NCBI GenBank assembly: GCA_043424535.1
Contig: JBHWOV010000116.1
Location: forward strand, 1 to 26,451
Direction: 5' to 3'
Origin: DSM-111022 sp043424535
GTDB taxonomy: Bacteria; Bacillota; Bacilli; Lactobacillales; Aerococcaceae
DNA length: 26,451 bases
Position numbers and translations under genes: made by a program. Shown here in pieces: positions 24,666-26,451 of the stretch. The notes below the pieces were generated by a model that was not told the DNA's origin, did not search any database, and worked only from the letters and a program-made list of their open reading frames with translations. The first letter of the stretch is position 1. Each line of letters opens with the position of its first letter.

Positions 24666-25561
24666 TCGCCCACCTCCTGAAATTGGCTTTGCATATCTTT
24701 GGCAATGACTTCAGCGACTCCAACTGCTGACGCCGTCATAATATCTAAATTTCCAGCATAAACAGGTAAATAATCTCCTGCCCCTTCAACTTCTACAAAC
24801 ACTGTCACTATTTGATCTTTAATAACAGGTTTGGAACGAAGACGATAGCCGGGCACATAGGACTGAATTTCTTTAACTTTATCTTCAATAGCTTGTTGAA
24901 CAGCATCGGAATCAAATTCACCTTTAATTTGACAATAAATCGTATCACGCATTAAAATCGGTGGATCTGCAGGGTTCAATATAATCAGGGCTTTTCCTTT
25001 ATCTGCACCCCCTACTTCCACGATTGCTTTGGAAGTAGTTTCTGTAAACTCATCTATATTTGCGCGTGTTCCAGGTCCAGCTGACTTTGATGAAATCGTA
25101 GCAACGATTTCGGCATATTCTACATCAGCAACAGAATTGACAGCATAAATAATGGGAGTAGTTGCTTGACCACCACAAGTAATCATATTGACATTTGGTT
25201 CTTTAATATGTTCTGTCAAATTAATACTTGGAGAAGTAAAGGGACCAATTGCTGCTGGTGTTAAATCGATCATCCGAATCCCTAATTCTTGTGCGACTTG
25301 ATTATTATGTTCGTGTGCATATGCAGAGGTTGCGTCGAATAAAATTTCTGGGCGTTGTTCCTCTGGCATGTCATAGATGCCGTCAACACCATTAGCAAAT
25401 GTTTCAAGATCATTTTCTCGAGCCATCACCATGCCACGAGAATCTAAATCAACTCCAAACATAGCAACTAATTCAATCACTTCCGACCGCAACAGCTTAA
25501 TCATCAAATCAGAACCAATATTCCCTGGGCCTATAATTCCAGCTCTAATTTTTCTAGCCAA
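24662..25561 (-). CDS. dmpF: Acetaldehyde dehydrogenase, acylating (DmpF/MhpF type)
   Basis: 299-residue enzyme oxidising acetaldehyde with NAD+ and CoA to acetyl-CoA. Seen are the nucleotide-binding GPGNIG (11-16), the catalytic Cys129 in MITCGGQATTP, and the dimerisation part ending in NLDIMTASAVG. The open frame extends upstream to 25669, but that would overlap the hydratase by about 95 bases. A TTG at 25561 follows AAAGGAGCG at good distance and yields the family N-terminus (ARKIRAGIIGPGNIG), so TTG is the start. It forms a substrate-channelling complex with the aldolase encoded next (established for DmpFG). Confidence 0.95.
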   Translation of the reverse strand: MARKIRAGIIGPGNIGSDLMIKLLRSEVIELVAMFGVDLDSRGMVMARENDLETFANGVDGIYDMPEEQRPEILFDATSAYAHEHNNQVAQELGIRMIDLTPAAIGPFTSPSINLTEHIKEPNVNMITCGGQATTPIIYAVNSVADVEYAEIVATISSKSAGPGTRANIDEFTETTSKAIVEVGGADKGKALIILNPADPPILMRDTIYCQIKGEFDSDAVQQAIEDKVKEIQSYVPGYRLRSKPVIKDQIVTVFVEVEGAGDYLPVYAGNLDIMTASAVGVAEVIAKDMQSQFQEVGE

Positions 25562-25574
25562 ATGTATCGCTCCT

Positions 25575-26359
25575 TTATTCAAATGTAATAGAGACATCAC
25601 CAAATCCTTCAGTGAATTTACAAACAAAAGTATCACCTGATTGAGCACTAATGGCTGCGGATAAAGCACCGGATAGGATCACTTCACCAGCTTTCAAATG
25701 GATATCATATTCGTGTAATTTATTTGCTAACCAAGCAACACAATAAGCTGGATCTCCTAATACGGCAGCTCCGTTTCCTTCATTAATAAGCTCATTATTT
25801 TTGTATAGTTCCATTTTTACGCCAATGCGGTCTATTTCTTCAGGTTTAAATCTCTTATCCCCTAGAATATAGAATGCTGAAGAACCATTATCTGATACGG
25901 TGTCCTCTAATTTAATTTTCCAATCTGCTACTCGGCTATCAACAATTTCAATTGCAGCAACGATATAGTCTGTCGCCTTCAATACATCTTCAATTGTTAC
26001 ATTCGGTCCAATTAAATCTTCTTTTAAAACGAATGCTAACTCTCCTTCAACCCGAGCTTGAATTACTTGATCTTCATGAATAATAGGATTTGCCGATTGA
26101 ATCTGCATATTTTCAAATAAGTGTCCATAATCTGGTTCATTCACACCTAGAGATTCTTGCATTGCTTTAGAAGTTAAACCGATTTTTTCCCTACAATGTG
26201 ATGCCCTTTTTCTAAACGATCAGCTACAAAATCTAACTGAATACGATATGCTTCATCGATATTTAACGTAGGATCTAATTCTGTCAAAGGAGCAACGCCA
26301 ACACCTGTCTCATATGCTCTCAATAAATGTTGAGATAATGACTGAATATCTGTCATCAT
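25575..26359 (-). pseudogene. 2-hydroxypenta-2,4-dienoate hydratase (DmpE/MhpD type), -1 frameshift in an A-run
   Basis: Two frames join into one hydratase of about 261 residues, the usual length. The first (26359-26174) ends GHHIVGKKSV-stop; the second continues as QESLGVNEPDYGHL and carries the active-site glutamates (RVEGELAFVL, AIEIVDSR). Adding one A to the six-A run (26183-26188) restores GKKIGLTSKAMQESLG, the expected family sequence. The ATG at 26162 has no ribosome binding site, so the second part is not a separate gene. GGGGAGGG fixes the start at 26359 or, with better spacing, 26356. Either a true mutation, a sequencing error in a homopolymer, or slippage on AAAAAA giving some full product. 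The enzyme adds water to the dienoate, forming 4-hydroxy-2-oxovalerate. Confidence 0.9.
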
Positions 26360-26396
26360 ATTCCCTCCCCTCTTTAGTCCTTTTATTTACAAGTCA

Positions 26397-26424
26397 ATCA
26401 TATATTCGTTGTAAGCCTTTTCAA
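26397..26424 (-). promoter_or_regulatory. Promoter of the meta-cleavage operon with cre-like site
   Basis: Minus strand: -35 TTGAAA (26419-26424), 16-bp spacer, -10 TATGAT (26397-26402), about 40 bases before the hydratase start. TGAAAAGGCTTACA (26410-26423) overlaps the -35 and matches the CcpA site consensus TGWAANCGNTNWCA at all but one position (G for the central C). Repression by CcpA in good sugar supply is thus plausible. Confidence 0.65.
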
Positions 26425-26451
26425 AATTATTTTTTCATCTAGCGGGACAAA

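Noticed and set aside
24662..25669. A longer acetaldehyde dehydrogenase starting at ATG 25669
   Set aside because: The extra 36 residues do not resemble the family, overlap the hydratase by about 95 bases and have no suitable ribosome binding site, while TTG 25561 does.
25575..26162. A separate 195-residue hydratase starting at ATG 26162
   Set aside because: No ribosome binding site; the upstream frame supplies the missing N-terminal part and a single base joins them.

Overview
The window is low-GC DNA with the gene content and operon structure of a Firmicute of the order Lactobacillales (inference). The basis is the cdaA-cdaR-glmM operon, mnmE/mnmG, a streptococcal/enterococcal-type SOS polymerase cassette, strong AGGAGG ribosome binding sites and U-tract terminators. 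An aerotolerant Aerococcaceae/Carnobacteriaceae-like lineage would fit, but no 16S or other species marker is present.

Layout, left to right. (1) 122-931 is an AraC-type regulator facing convergently into the minus-strand operon cdaA-cdaR-glmM (4371 to 1035), which links c-di-AMP synthesis to cell-wall precursor synthesis. (2) yidD (minus) diverges from an M24 Xaa-Pro peptidase (plus). (3) 8905-6157 (minus) is a four-gene DNA-damage cassette: a self-cleaving XRE/S24 repressor, an UmuC-like Y-family polymerase, a YolD-like small protein and one more small protein, all behind one promoter carrying a perfect 22-bp palindromic operator. (4) There follow a class I aminotransferase, a solitary phoU, a tRNA-Val(GAC)-like gene with an abnormal anticodon loop, and a small unknown protein (all minus). 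(5) 12010-14666 (plus) holds comEB (dCMP deaminase), a DUF1858 protein and a DUF438/hemerythrin/PAS sensor whose C-terminal PAS domain is cut by an in-frame TAA. (6) 18540-14747 (minus) is mnmE, a NUDIX hydrolase and mnmG, with an intrinsic terminator inside the mnmE leader. (7) 18789-20585 (plus) is a membrane-anchored beta-lactamase-like protein and an endonuclease III that has lost two of the four Fe-S cysteines.

(8) 26424-20661 (minus) is the most distinctive part, an aromatic meta-cleavage (catechol) operon. Its order is 2-hydroxypenta-2,4-dienoate hydratase (broken by a one-base deletion in an A-run), acylating acetaldehyde dehydrogenase, 4-hydroxy-2-oxovalerate aldolase, extradiol ring-cleavage dioxygenase, meta-cleavage product hydrolase and an HpaI-type aldolase. 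Together these would turn a catechol into formate or another carboxylate, pyruvate and acetyl-CoA by the hydrolytic branch. A promoter with a near-consensus cre site over its -35 lies at the right edge, suggesting CcpA catabolite control. The ring-hydroxylating step would have to lie outside the window. An O2-dependent ring-cleavage pathway is unexpected in a Lactobacillales-like genome.

I saw no insertion sequence, phage gene, CRISPR array or replication origin. No wholly new system stands out. The meta-cleavage operon with its frameshift and cre site, the mnmE leader attenuator, the SOS cassette and the odd tRNA are the items most worth following.
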